From assembly GCA_003265435.1 (NCBI GenBank), contig NOXC01000001.1:248001-312000 (forward strand): a DNA stretch of 64,000 nt. Direction: 5' to 3'. This DNA is from Cellvibrionaceae bacterium AOL6 (GTDB lineage: Bacteria > Pseudomonadota > Gammaproteobacteria > Pseudomonadales > Cellvibrionaceae). A program made the translations under genes and the position numbers. Shown one piece after another: positions 8,893 to 17,650 of the stretch. The number at the start of each line of letters is the position of its first letter. Position 1 is the stretch's first letter. Below the pieces are notes generated by a model, which worked only from the letters and a program-made list of their open reading frames with translations, searched no databases and was not told the DNA's origin.

Positions 8893-9580
8893 AATCTTCC
8901 CGAAAAAACTCTTCTCCGTCGAAATGCCACCAGGTCACACCTGATTCCACTTCAGTACTGACGCTTAACTGCAAATCTTCCGCGACTGCTTTCGTGTACA
9001 ACCAATACCCGTCATGAAAGGCGCGCCCCTCGGCATCAAACTCGAGCCCTTGTGCACCGAAATTTTCACGTAAACGAAATAGCCCACTGCCTTCTCGCTT
9101 AACGGTGGCTTCGAGTGCGGTCCAATACTGGAAAAAGCAGCGGGAGGCTGCGGCTTCGCTGTTTTCTTCGGCCACTCGCAACGCGAGCGTTGGATGGAGA
9201 TAGCGACCTGCATGCCGCCAGGGACGCTGAACCCGGGATAACCGTTCGAGGTCGACGCCACAGGGCCGGTCTGAAACGCACAGCGCCACCCCCCCTTGAG
9301 TGTGAGACAAACTGATATGCAAGCCCGTCCCCTCGGCAAGCAGGGGTTTCCCATTGTCGTTATAGCGAAGGCGCACGGCTTGCGCCGCACAATGCAAATG
9401 CTCAGCGAGGCGCGTTTTCAGAAGGTAGCGTGCAATCAGGAATAACTGACGGGGATCCTCTCGACGAAAGCGCTGAAGACGCTCACGCTCAAGCGCATCG
9501 AGCACGCCCTCCATCTCGTGCTCAGGACAGGGCAGCCCATGCTCTGCCACGGAATAAAAATACACATCCAACCAACTCAT
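8891..9580 (-). CDS. 4'-phosphopantetheinyl transferase, Sfp type
   Basis: A 229-residue enzyme that would transfer the 4'-phosphopantetheine arm of CoA onto carrier proteins. The C-terminal half has the family signature: CGVDLE (magnesium-binding Asp and Glu, near residues 107-111) and WTALEATVKREGSG about 45 residues later. The central HISLSHTQGGVALC is also typical. The N-terminal half follows the two-lobe Sfp/Gsp layout. The start ATG overlaps the stop of the upstream diguanylate cyclase by 4 bases. Which carrier protein it serves is not shown; no NRPS or PKS is in the window. Confidence 0.88.
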   Translation of the reverse strand: MSWLDVYFYSVAEHGLPCPEHEMEGVLDALERERLQRFRREDPRQLFLIARYLLKTRLAEHLHCAAQAVRLRYNDNGKPLLAEGTGLHISLSHTQGGVALCVSDRPCGVDLERLSRVQRPWRHAGRYLHPTLALRVAEENSEAAASRCFFQYWTALEATVKREGSGLFRLRENFGAQGLEFDAEGRAFHDGYWLYTKAVAEDLQLSVSTEVESGVTWWHFDGEEFFRED

Positions 9581-11265
9581 GATGGGGCAATGACACAGCG
9601 GTTGCGCCCCTCATCTTTTGCCTGGTACAGCGCTTTGTCGGCGCGCTCAAATGCCGCTTCGACCGGCTCATCCTTCTGAAATTCGGCAATGCCGAAAGAC
9701 AGGGTGATTTGCACGGGGTTGTCCTTGAATCGAAACGGCGTCTTCGCGACCGCTGCGCGGATTTTATCCAGCACTTTAAACGCCTGCTCTGCGGCCGTTT
9801 CCGGCAACAAAAGCACAAACTCTTCGCCACCATAACGCGCAATAAAATCCACGTTACGCAAGCGTCCGGACACGACTTTGGCAATCAATTTCAACACTTT
9901 ATCGCCGGCCTGATGACCATAGGTGTCATTGATGTGTTTAAACTTGTCGAGATCACAGACACAGAGCGTCAACGGATGCCCGTAACGTTGAAAGCGTTGC
10001 ATTTCGTGATGCGCCCGCTCTACCCAGGCTTCCCGGTTAGGCAAGCCGGTGAGGCTATCATGCGTAGCTTTATACCGCTGCTCTTCCAATGCTTCACGCG
10101 TTTTCAGGCTCTCTTTCTCTATGCTCTCAACCTGCGCCATAAGGGCCTGCAGTTGCTCCGACACCGCTTCCTGAGGACGCTCCCGATAGCGTTTGAGCGC
10201 CTCAGAAATATCCGAGATGTGCTGTGTGACTTCTTGTTTCAATGTGTCTACGTTGCCGGTTTCAGCAATGGAATGCTTAATGCGCGCCACGCCACTGTTC
10301 ACGCTTTCACTAAGTGTTGCAGCGGCTTCACGCTCGGCTTTCTCTTTCTCTCCAGCGCCGGTCAACGCTTCGCGGATGGAGGACAGTTCGACACGCACCT
10401 GTGCCAGATACGCGCTGAACTCCTCGTCTGCCTGTATGTAACGCAGCAAGAGCATGTCGCGAATGTCTTCGAGCGTCACTGACAGCACATACCAGTCCAT
10501 GCCTCGCTCGATACGATGCCGAACAATGTCCATGCGATGGCGTATCACATCATTGGGATCAATTCGGTCAACGAGGGATTTCAGCGTGCGCGCAATACGT
10601 GTGGCGACGGCGGTGTAGCCATCTTCGCCGTCTTCAATCAGCGCCTCTTCGGAGACGGCAAGCTGCACCGGCGGCTCCGCTTCTTGCGCATCAGCAGGCG
10701 CGGCTTTTTTTGAGGTCTTTTCGTCCGGGACAGGGCCGGTGTCGGGTCGCAAGGTTCGCCCGCCTTTCAGTCGCGTCCAGAGCCCGGCCTGAGGATCGGA
10801 CGCCGCAGACAAGGCGAGCTCCTGAAGCTTAACCAGGTCTTCGAGCACAAGCGGATACTGTCTAAAGTTGTGCAGGCGCTTGCTCAGGTTCTGGCGAAAT
10901 TCTTTAAGGCTCGCTTTGATCTCGTTCGGCGTCTGGAGCTTCTGGTATTGGTCGATCAGAGACGACATCACCCGCGCGGCTTTCATCGTTTCCGAATCAC
11001 GAGCGTGCTCAAAATCGGCCACGCGTTGCTGTACCCGCTCAAGCTGCTCTACAACTTGCACGCCCGAGCCCCCTCGCATCGTCTCGCGCAGGCGTGCGAC
11101 GCTGGCGTCCAATTGCTGGTCCATACCCGATGCTGCAGCCGCCAACTGAAACAGGGTCTTGCGCATCAGTTCCAATTGCAGGGCGGACTGCTTCTCGATG
11201 CGCTCCTGCTCTTTCAGCGCTTGAAAATATTTCTCTCTGTAGCCGCCCGGGGCTTGCTCACTCAT
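9577..11265 (-). CDS. Diguanylate cyclase (GGDEF), DgcH-like position
   Basis: A soluble 562-residue protein making cyclic di-GMP from two GTP. The C-terminal about 165 residues are a GGDEF domain with active-site RYGGEEF. The inhibitory I-site RNVD lies exactly five residues before GGEEF, so product inhibition is likely. Residues 1-390 are helical and probably coiled-coil, with no membrane segment or PAS/GAF domain I can recognise. The ATG at 11265 (MSEQAPGGYREKY) is preferred over the longer frame to 11334. Gene order (cyclase-dsbA-c4-engB-polA) matches P. aeruginosa PA5487 (DgcH). Forms a unit with the phosphopantetheinyl transferase. Confidence 0.88.
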   Translation of the reverse strand: MSEQAPGGYREKYFQALKEQERIEKQSALQLELMRKTLFQLAAAASGMDQQLDASVARLRETMRGGSGVQVVEQLERVQQRVADFEHARDSETMKAARVMSSLIDQYQKLQTPNEIKASLKEFRQNLSKRLHNFRQYPLVLEDLVKLQELALSAASDPQAGLWTRLKGGRTLRPDTGPVPDEKTSKKAAPADAQEAEPPVQLAVSEEALIEDGEDGYTAVATRIARTLKSLVDRIDPNDVIRHRMDIVRHRIERGMDWYVLSVTLEDIRDMLLLRYIQADEEFSAYLAQVRVELSSIREALTGAGEKEKAEREAAATLSESVNSGVARIKHSIAETGNVDTLKQEVTQHISDISEALKRYRERPQEAVSEQLQALMAQVESIEKESLKTREALEEQRYKATHDSLTGLPNREAWVERAHHEMQRFQRYGHPLTLCVCDLDKFKHINDTYGHQAGDKVLKLIAKVVSGRLRNVDFIARYGGEEFVLLLPETAAEQAFKVLDKIRAAVAKTPFRFKDNPVQITLSFGIAEFQKDEPVEAAFERADKALYQAKDEGRNRCVIAPS

Positions 11266-11334
11266 GACTGTGTTTCGTGTCGTTCGCGGATGGAATATGA
11301 GCTTCAGTATAGTGCGTGTCAAAACGGCAGGCAT

Positions 11335-11363
11335 AAAAAAGCCGCGCGATAGCGCGGCTTTTT
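11335..11363 (-). terminator. Intrinsic terminator downstream of dsbA
   Basis: A 7-base-pair stem GCCGCGC/GCGCGGC with loop GATA, flanked by six A on the left and five T on the right, so it can act in both directions. On the minus strand it ends dsbA transcription about 20 bases after the stop and insulates the downstream cyclase. Confidence 0.88.
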
Positions 11364-11382
11364 CGCCTGATTGAGCGCTGGA

Positions 11383-12054
11383 TCAGTTCAAACCACGCTC
11401 AGCGGCAATTTTCTCGACAAGGAAACTGGCCACTTCGAGCATGGTCTCGAAATCGCCCGCAGAACCGGTGGTAATGCGATATCGGCCATCGACAAAAATC
11501 TCGGGCGTACCGCTGATCGCAAAGGCTCGTGCACGACCATCGGCCTGATTGACTTTGCTTTTGATAAACCAGTTGTTGTACATCTTGCTGGCTTTTTCTC
11601 GATCAACGCCCAGCGACACAAACATGTCGAGGATGTCGTCTTCATCCAAAAGCGCGGTCTTCGCATCGCGTGCATTCGTCGCGTCGACATGCATCGCCTT
11701 AAAGATCGCATCGACCGTTTCAGGGCCTTTGCCTAATTCAACACCCGTGTAATACACCTGGGCTCGAATGGCCGTGTCTTTATTCCAAACCACGGGGTTC
11801 TTAACCAACTCAGCCGCAGCAGGCTTGCTCTTTTTCCACTCGCTGATGGCGGACTCGAAGTGGAAACAGGCCGGACAGCCAAAGCGGAACACTTCTGTAA
11901 TCTCGACTTTGTCCTCACCCACGATGGTGGGTACCGGTGCCTGCATCTTCATGTAATGTTGTCCTTCGATGAATCGCTCTCCGGACACCGGAGCGTCCTG
12001 CGCACAGGCGCCGAGTGAAAGAAAGAAGGCAACCGCCATTATCCAATACCGCAT
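11383..12054 (-). CDS. dsbA: Thiol:disulfide interchange protein DsbA
   Basis: A 223-residue periplasmic oxidase that introduces disulfide bonds into exported proteins. The redox motif is CPACFHFE near residue 52, followed by the long helical insert of DsbA and a cis-proline region at SGTPEIFVDGRYRI. The ATG at 12054 has GGAG 7 bases upstream. The signal sequence ends LSLGACAQDAP; this could be a signal peptidase I site (ACA-QD) or a lipobox (LGAC), so membrane anchoring is possible. Followed by its own terminator; upstream is cytochrome c4, as in Pseudomonas. Confidence 0.93.
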   Translation of the reverse strand: MRYWIMAVAFFLSLGACAQDAPVSGERFIEGQHYMKMQAPVPTIVGEDKVEITEVFRFGCPACFHFESAISEWKKSKPAAAELVKNPVVWNKDTAIRAQVYYTGVELGKGPETVDAIFKAMHVDATNARDAKTALLDEDDILDMFVSLGVDREKASKMYNNWFIKSKVNQADGRARAFAISGTPEIFVDGRYRITTGSAGDFETMLEVASFLVEKIAAERGLN

Positions 12055-12145
12055 GATGTACTCCTGCTTACTGATCATTGTTCTGGTCCATCGTGCCGCG
12101 TCTCGCCTGAATCAAGGATGAATGAGGCCTTGGCACGTATAAATG

Positions 12146-12172
12146 AAAAGGGGCAGCCAATGCCACCCCTTT
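12146..12172 (-). terminator. Hairpin terminator downstream of cytochrome c4 gene
   Basis: On the minus strand AAAGGGG and CCCCTTTT flank an inner GGCA/TGCC pairing, about 20 bases after the cytochrome stop. The U-tract is short (TTTT then CATTT), so termination is probable rather than certain. Confidence 0.6.
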
Positions 12173-12191
12173 CCGAATCCGACCGCACGAC

Positions 12192-12839
12192 TTAGTGCAG
12201 ACCGGCGATGTAGCTCGCGACGGCTTTGATCTCAGCGTCGCTCATATGTTCCGCAACGGAACGCATTGTGCGTGCCTCGCCATCATTGGCGCGCTCGCCG
12301 GCGCGGAATGCGCGCAACTGCTTTTCAATGTATTCAGCATACTGCCCACTCAATCTCGGGTAGCCGGCGGGCGCATTGCCGAGGCCACGCGGTGAATGAC
12401 AGCCGCTGCACGCGGGCACATTCGTTTCATGATTTCCGGCACGGTAGACTTGCTCACCCAGTGCAAGCGCACTGACCTTCGCACCGGAATTCAACATCAA
12501 TTCGTCATCCTTGGCCCCACTCAGCTGCGTGGTTTTGGAAGCGAAATAGGCTGCGAGGTCTTGCAGATCCTGATCAGAGCTTGAATCAAGGATGTTCGCC
12601 ATTTCAGGCACACTGCGCTCGCCAGATTGAATATCCTGAAGCTGTTTGTAGAGGTAATTTTCACCCAGACCAGCAATTTTGGGGAACATGGGCGAGGGGC
12701 TGTTTCCGTCAGCGCCGTGACAGGCGGTGCACGTGGCCGCCAGCGCTTCCCCATTCGATGCATTTCCAGCAGCAAGCGCTGAGCCCGCAACGGTCATCAG
12801 ACCGGCGGAAAAAATGGTGGCAAGTACCGTTTTTTTCAT
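12192..12839 (-). CDS. Cytochrome c4, dihaem
   Basis: A 215-residue periplasmic dihaem cytochrome with a signal peptide (ends near ALAAGNAS). There are two haem-binding motifs about 105 residues apart: CTACHG (near residue 36) and CSGCHS (near 143). Two homologous halves are visible, each ending in a Met-containing axial ligand region (SVPEMAN and ARTMRSVAEHMSD). Cytochrome c4 passes electrons from bc1 to terminal oxidases and would suit the aa3 oxidase encoded at 35-39 kb. It is divergent from engB across about 130 bases that must hold both promoters. Confidence 0.93.
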   Translation of the reverse strand: MKKTVLATIFSAGLMTVAGSALAAGNASNGEALAATCTACHGADGNSPSPMFPKIAGLGENYLYKQLQDIQSGERSVPEMANILDSSSDQDLQDLAAYFASKTTQLSGAKDDELMLNSGAKVSALALGEQVYRAGNHETNVPACSGCHSPRGLGNAPAGYPRLSGQYAEYIEKQLRAFRAGERANDGEARTMRSVAEHMSDAEIKAVASYIAGLH

Positions 12840-12970
12840 TAATCTTAACGCCCTTGTTTGTCTCGTAGTGGGTGAACTGGCGACGAATACGCGCGTCGCG
12901 CCTCTTTCATTTTTATATACGGCGCCGCATTATATACCGCTAACCTCTAAACGGCGAAGTTTCTGCCCAA

Positions 12971-13615
12971 ATGTTCTCGATTAACTTTCAGACTGCCCAA
13001 TATTTGAGCAGCGCTCCCTCTTTGAAGGAGTGTCCACCCGAAGAAGGTGTGGAAGTCGCCTTTGCCGGCCGCTCCAATGCCGGCAAATCCAGTGCGATCA
13101 ATACGCTGACTCGCAATGGCAAACTCGCGCGCACCAGTAAGACGCCGGGCAGAACCCAGCTGATCAACTATTTCGTGCTGCACGACAACCCCCTGCTTCG
13201 CGTCGTCGACCTGCCTGGCTACGGCTTTGCCAAGGTGCCCCTGGCGATGAAGCAGGCCTGGGAGAAAAACATGTCGGCGTACCTCCACAAGCGTGAGAGC
13301 TTGCAGGGCCTGGTGCTGGTGATGGACATCCGTCACCCCATGCGCGAGCTGGATACCATGCTGATCAACTGGGCGGTCGAAGCAGAACTCCCGACCCATC
13401 TCCTTCTGACCAAGGCCGACAAGCTCAAGCGCGGCGCGGCACAGAGCACCCTTTTGCAGATCCGCAAAACACTGATCGAGGGCGAGGTCGATGATCTTGT
13501 CAGCGTTCAGACCTTCTCCGCCCTGAAAAAGCAGGGCGTACAGGAGCTGGAAAGCCGCTTGTCGGGCTGGATGTCCGTAGAGGGCGTGCAAGAGGAGTTC
13601 GAAGACGACGCGTGA
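12971..13615 (+). CDS. engB: Ribosome biogenesis GTPase YihA/EngB
   Basis: A 214-residue essential GTPase acting in large ribosomal subunit assembly. G1 is [10 protein letters not shown]2 lies in [14 protein letters not shown]3 is DLPGYGFAK, and G4 is TKADKLKRG. All are in order, with the normal length. It is convergent with polA; a repeat-like 18-base sequence and the polA terminator lie in the gap after it. Confidence 0.97.
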   Translation: MFSINFQTAQYLSSAPSLKECPPEEGVEVAFAGRSNAGKSSAINTLTRNGKLARTSKTPGRTQLINYFVLHDNPLLRVVDLPGYGFAKVPLAMKQAWEKNMSAYLHKRESLQGLVLVMDIRHPMRELDTMLINWAVEAELPTHLLLTKADKLKRGAAQSTLLQIRKTLIEGEVDDLVSVQTFSALKKQGVQELESRLSGWMSVEGVQEEFEDDA

Positions 13616-13625
13616 TCCACGTGTG

Positions 13626-13643
13626 CTAGGGCCTGTTAACACT
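13626..13643. repeat. Solo end sequence related to the MITE-like element at 61 kb
   Basis: CTAGGGCCTGTTAACACT lies 11 bases after the engB stop and is identical to the first 18 bases of the 34-base inverted ends of the element at 61065-61334. Downstream the similarity stops. It may be a relic of an insertion or an element end used as a 3' landmark. No second copy of this end is seen in the 200-base gap. Confidence 0.6.
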
Positions 13644-13649
13644 AAAGAC

Positions 13650-13682
13650 AAAAAAAAGCCCCGAGCTGAATCAGCCCGGGGC
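13650..13682 (-). terminator. Intrinsic terminator downstream of polA
   Basis: A long stem pairs GCCCCG with CGGGGC, extended by AGCTGA/TCAGC, and is followed on the minus strand by eight T. It lies about 175 bases after the polA stop; the bases between (13683-13856) show no gene. Confidence 0.85.
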
Positions 13683-13856
13683 AATAGCTTACTTTGGGGG
13701 AAGTACATCAAGCTTTGGGAGAAGCCATATGTCTGTACTTTAGGACTCACCCCGTTCAGGAAAGTTCACCGGTTTTATTAAAAAAACGCTTTTTTGTTCG
13801 AAACAGGGCTTTTTTTGCCAAATTAGGCGTGAAATTCATCAAATCACGTCGATTTT

Positions 13857-16571
13857 TTAGTGAGCTTCGTCCCAATTGTCGCCTATTCCCGCTTCGACGA
13901 GTAAAGGCACCGTCAGCGAAACCGCTTTCGACATCCGATCACATAGCGCGTCTGCGACTTCCGAAGCCGCCGATGCGTCCACTTCGAGCACCAATTCATC
14001 GTGTACCTGCATCACCAATCGCGCGGGTACTTCGTCGGCACGCAACCACGCATCCACATCCAACATGGCGAGCTTGATAATGTCCGCTGCCGTCCCCTGC
14101 ATGGGTGCGTTGATGGCAGTGCGCTCTGCCGCCTGGCGTCGCATGCCGTTGCGACTGTTGATTTCGGGCAGATACAGTCGCCGCCCTTTCAGGGTTTCGA
14201 CATAGCCTTTTTCCGACGCGAGCCGCTTGATGTCATCCATGTATTGGGCCACCCCCGGATAGCGAGCGAAATAGGTGTCGATGTATCGCTGTGCGTCATT
14301 GCGACCAATGCGCAACTGGCGCGCCAGACCAAAGGCCGACATGCCGTAAATGAGACCAAAGTTGATCGCCTTGGCACTGCGCCTTTGCTCGGCACTCACT
14401 TCGTCCAGCGTGGTGCCAAATACCTCCGCGGCAGTGGCTTTATGAATGTCCAGACCTTCGCTAAACGCGTGACGCAGGCCCTCATCACCACTGAGGTGCG
14501 CCATGATGCGCAGCTCGATCTGGGAATAGTCGGCCGCAAGGATCTTCTTACCCTCTGGCGCGACGAAGGCCTGACGAATGCGCCGACCAGCCTCCGTCTT
14601 GATGGGAATGTTCTGCAGGTTCGGGTCAGTCGACGAGAGCCGCCCGGTCGCCGTCACGGCCTGGTGGTAGGAGGTATGCAAACGGCCGGTACGGGCGTTG
14701 ATCTGCAACGGCAGCTTGTCAGTGTAGGTGGACTTCAGCTTGCTTAGCCCTCGATACTCCATGATCAATGCCGGTAAGGGGTAGTCCAGCGCCAGCTCCT
14801 GCAGGACCTCTTCCGAAGTCGACGGCGCCCCCTTTGGCGTTTTCTTGATGACCGGCAGCTCGAGCTTTTCAAACAGAATCTTGCCCAGTTGCTTGGTCGA
14901 ACTCAGATTAAATCGTTCTCCCGCCTGATCGAAAACCTGCTCTTCAATGCGCTGCATGGATTCCGCATGCTCACGACTCTGGTCGGCCAACTGTGCAGCG
15001 TCAATGTAGGTCCCATTTCGTTCCGTTCTCGAGAGGACTTCCAGTAGCGGGATTTCAATGTCGCGATAAAGTGCCTCAAGTGAAGGCTCCGTACTGATTT
15101 CAGCAAAAAGCTTATGGTGTAGACGCAGCGTGATGTCAGCGTCTTCGGCGGCATAGGGGCCAGCTTGCTCAAGCGGGATCTGGTTGAAGGTCAATTGCTT
15201 CGCGCCTTTGCCCGCAATGTCTTCAAAGTGAATGGTTTGCAGGCCTAAGTGCACCTCTGCGAGGGTGTCCATGTCGTGACGATTTGCCGTGGAGTTCAGC
15301 ACGTAGGACGCCAACATGGTGTCGTGTGCGATGCCCTTAAGCTCAATTCCATGATTGGCGAGCACGCTCATGTCGTATTTCAGGTTCTGGCCCACCTTTA
15401 GAATCGATTCATCTTCAAGAATGGGTTTCAGTGCCGCAAGCACGTCATGGGCATTGAGTTGTTCGGGCGCCCCCACATAGTCGTGCCCTATCGGCACATA
15501 CGCGGCATGACCTGGCTCTACCGCGAAAGACACACCGACAATGTCGGCTTCCATATAGTTGAGCGACGTCGTTTCCGTATCGACTGCGATCAGCGTAGCC
15601 GATGCCAATCGTGCCAACCAGGTATCCAAGTCGGCTTGTTCGAGGATCACGTCGTACTGTGTTTCAATTTGCTCTGCGGCCTGAGGGGGGTTCAAACCAT
15701 CGGCTTGAGCCTGCTCCAACTCCGCTACCCAGGTTTTAAACTCAAGCTCGGTATACAGCGCCAACAAGCGCTCAGAGTCAGGCGCCTTCTGCTTGAGCTC
15801 ACGCAAGCCAAACTCAAATTCGCAGTCCGTCTTGATGGTCGCCAATTCGTAACTCAGCGGCAAATCGGGCAAGGCAGCACGCAAATTTTCGCCTATTTTC
15901 CCTTTAATCTGATCGGCATTGGCTATGACGCCTTCGAGGCTCCCGTATTCCGTTAGCCATTTCACCGCGGTTTTCGGGCCGCATTTGGGTACGCCGGGAA
16001 TGTTATCGACCTTGTCACCCACCAGCGCCAGATAATCGATAATCTGATCCGGGCGAACACCAAATTTTTCCAGCACTTGCTCAGCGTCCATGACCGTGTC
16101 GGTCATGGTATTGATCAAGGTCACATGATCGGTGACGAGCTGTGCCATGTCTTTATCGCCTGTTGAGACCACAATCGGCACTTTCAGCTCAGTGGCTTCT
16201 CTCGCCAGCGTGCCAATGACATCGTCCGCTTCAACACCTTTGACGACCAACATAGGAAATCCCATCGCCTCAACGGCCTCATGCAGAGGGGCAATCTGTG
16301 AACGCAGATCATCGGGCATGGGTGGGCGGTTGGCCTTATATTCTGAATAGATATCGTCGCGGAAGGTCTTGCCGGGCGCATCAAACACGACCGTGATGTC
16401 GCTGCCGGGATAGTCTTTTTGTAGCCGACGCAGCATGTTCAGCACCCCTTTGACGGCTCCAGTGGGCTGCCCCTTTGAGTTTTCGAGCGGGGGCAAGGCG
16501 TGGAAAGCACGGTAGAGGTAAGAGGAGCCGTCGACCAAAACGACAGGCGGAGTAGATTGAGAGTCAGCCAT
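13857..16571 (-). CDS. polA: DNA polymerase I
   Basis: A full-length 904-residue family A polymerase for Okazaki-fragment processing and repair. Residues 1-290 form the 5'-3' exonuclease (VDGSSYLYRAFHALPP start; DADDVIGT-like VEADDVIGTLA). Residues about 310-490 form the 3'-5' exonuclease with an intact DTE (AVDTETTSLNY), so proofreading should be active. The rest is the polymerase with DYSQIELRIMAHLSGD and the second catalytic site MQVHDELVLEV. Ends GIGDNWDEAH. Sits in conserved order beside engB. Confidence 0.98.
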   Translation of the reverse strand: MADSQSTPPVVLVDGSSYLYRAFHALPPLENSKGQPTGAVKGVLNMLRRLQKDYPGSDITVVFDAPGKTFRDDIYSEYKANRPPMPDDLRSQIAPLHEAVEAMGFPMLVVKGVEADDVIGTLAREATELKVPIVVSTGDKDMAQLVTDHVTLINTMTDTVMDAEQVLEKFGVRPDQIIDYLALVGDKVDNIPGVPKCGPKTAVKWLTEYGSLEGVIANADQIKGKIGENLRAALPDLPLSYELATIKTDCEFEFGLRELKQKAPDSERLLALYTELEFKTWVAELEQAQADGLNPPQAAEQIETQYDVILEQADLDTWLARLASATLIAVDTETTSLNYMEADIVGVSFAVEPGHAAYVPIGHDYVGAPEQLNAHDVLAALKPILEDESILKVGQNLKYDMSVLANHGIELKGIAHDTMLASYVLNSTANRHDMDTLAEVHLGLQTIHFEDIAGKGAKQLTFNQIPLEQAGPYAAEDADITLRLHHKLFAEISTEPSLEALYRDIEIPLLEVLSRTERNGTYIDAAQLADQSREHAESMQRIEEQVFDQAGERFNLSSTKQLGKILFEKLELPVIKKTPKGAPSTSEEVLQELALDYPLPALIMEYRGLSKLKSTYTDKLPLQINARTGRLHTSYHQAVTATGRLSSTDPNLQNIPIKTEAGRRIRQAFVAPEGKKILAADYSQIELRIMAHLSGDEGLRHAFSEGLDIHKATAAEVFGTTLDEVSAEQRRSAKAINFGLIYGMSAFGLARQLRIGRNDAQRYIDTYFARYPGVAQYMDDIKRLASEKGYVETLKGRRLYLPEINSRNGMRRQAAERTAINAPMQGTAADIIKLAMLDVDAWLRADEVPARLVMQVHDELVLEVDASAASEVADALCDRMSKAVSLTVPLLVEAGIGDNWDEAH

Positions 16572-16671
16572 AAGAATCTTCAGAACATCAGCAGAAAAGA
16601 CGAAGGCGCAAGGATACCTGAAACACTTCGCGCTGACTCGGAAAGCGCAAACTCGGCAAGCCCAAGAGATT

Positions 16672-16906
16672 GTTACCCCAACAAAGTGTTACCTAGTGCA
16701 CATTCTCGTTATAGGCCGATTAGATATACCTCCAGAGGTAACACATCTCATACAACCCAATTAATCGTATATATTAGCGACTTTCTCCCATAATAAGTTC
16801 AAATAAGCATCAAACCACACTGGCCTCATCATATTTTTTTGCTTCAAGTCAAATAAATATTTGCACATCGTGGTAACAGTTGTTACTATTCGTTACGTAA
16901 GGTAAC
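16672..16906. promoter_or_regulatory. Second cluster of GGTAAC/GTTACC boxes
   Basis: The 404-base gap between polA and the small gene at 16976 has no gene but repeats the box seen at 8.2-8.4 kb: GTTACC 16672, GTTACC 16688, GGTAAC 16737, GGTAAC 16872, GTTACT 16882, GTTACG 16892 and GGTAAC 16901. The four at 16872-16906 lie about 10 bases apart, near one helical turn, consistent with protein binding on one face. An AT-rich stretch (16790-16860) separates the two groups. Confidence 0.5.
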
Positions 16907-16975
16907 AACTTACACAGGAGGCGGGAATGAGCCCGCCCTTGGAGACCAACCCAAACTCTCACGAGGAGAACAGGA

Positions 16976-17263
16976 ATGAAAATTCTAGCTATCTTTACTA
17001 TTGCACTGGCTGCTCAGGGTGCAATGGCTAGTGAGGTTGGTGCCACAAATCCTAAAGGTGCAGAACAGACAGGCAAAACTGTCGAACTCGCATTGGCGGA
17101 CAAAGGTGCCGGCGCTAGCTGGTCAGTTGAGCCCCTGACATTTCAGGCAACCGCTCATCAAACCGCTGAGCTCAATACGGCTGTAGAGAAAATGAATGCC
17201 AAGGTATCTACCGATTTGGATGCCCGCATTGCTGAAAAGCTCGCTCAGTCGCTGAGCAATTAA
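16976..17263 (+). CDS. Small exported protein of unknown function
   Basis: A 95-residue protein with a signal peptide cleaved after AMA (residue 18). The mature part of about 77 residues is rich in Ala, Lys and Glu with no Cys. The C-terminal half (LNTAVEKMNAKVSTDLDARIAEKL) would form one amphipathic helix. The ATG has GAGGAGAACAGG just upstream. It is not homologous by eye to the small protein at 8466, but both follow the same GGTAAC boxes. The 3' region is an unusual hairpin array. I do not recognise a family. Confidence 0.7.
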   Translation: MKILAIFTIALAAQGAMASEVGATNPKGAEQTGKTVELALADKGAGASWSVEPLTFQATAHQTAELNTAVEKMNAKVSTDLDARIAEKLAQSLSN

Positions 17264-17368
17264 GTTCGAACTGGGGCGGCTCGACCGCTCCTTCATGAAT
17301 TGATTGCTTTCGCACATCGCGGAAGTGCGCAAGTCGGGCCACTCGCGCTCACTTGCAGACCGGTTTAA

Positions 17369-17543
17369 GGGTCGAAGGGTTAAGCTGTACCTTAGACCCG
17401 CTTTTTAGAGTTGTCGGTTAAGTTGTACGACGACTCGCTTATTCAGACATGGCGCTTCTTAGCGACATGCACCCTTAAGAGACGTCGGATTATGTTGTAC
17501 CGTCGGCTCGCCTAAGTGAGACATGCCGCCCTGCGGCGGCATG
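17369..17543 (+). ncRNA. Hairpin-array RNA with conserved 11-nt loops (sRNA or 3'UTR element)
   Basis: Three hairpins present near-identical 11-nt loops on different stems: 17369-17399 (loop GTTAAGCTGTA), 17409-17435 (loop GTTAAGTTGTA) and 17479-17509 (loop ATTATGTTGTA). Stem sequences differ but pairing is kept (10 bp with one mismatch, 8 bp with one G-U, 10 bp with two mismatches). The second and third are each followed by a CATG-based hairpin, at 17448-17469 and 17522-17543. The G-U pair favours the plus strand. The array lies 105 bases after the small gene, so it is a 3'UTR or a processed or independent sRNA. No known family is recognised. Confidence 0.55.
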
Positions 17544-17594
17544 CATGCTTTTGGGCTGAGTGCCTTGTGCTACCAGCCCCGTTTTATTCCTTGT

Positions 17595-17650
17595 GCCCCG
17601 GACACACACGTCCTCTCCTCCCAAATTTAGGCTTGGTCCGGGGCTTTTTT
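17595..17650 (+). terminator. Intrinsic terminator after the hairpin array
   Basis: The 9-base stem GCCCCGGAC/GTCCGGGGC encloses a 32-base loop and is followed by six T. It ends plus-strand transcription from the small-gene/hairpin locus; the last T's overlap the znuA stop codon on the other strand. The perfect hairpin at 17522-17543 may terminate some transcripts earlier. Confidence 0.75.

Noticed and set aside
9709-10482. 257-residue plus-strand frame opposite the diguanylate cyclase
   Set aside because: Antisense shadow of the GGDEF domain and coiled-coil; no family features.
17369-17543. CRISPR-like repeat array
   Set aside because: The conserved part is only the 11-nt loop, the spacing is irregular, the flanks pair with each other, and no cas genes are nearby.
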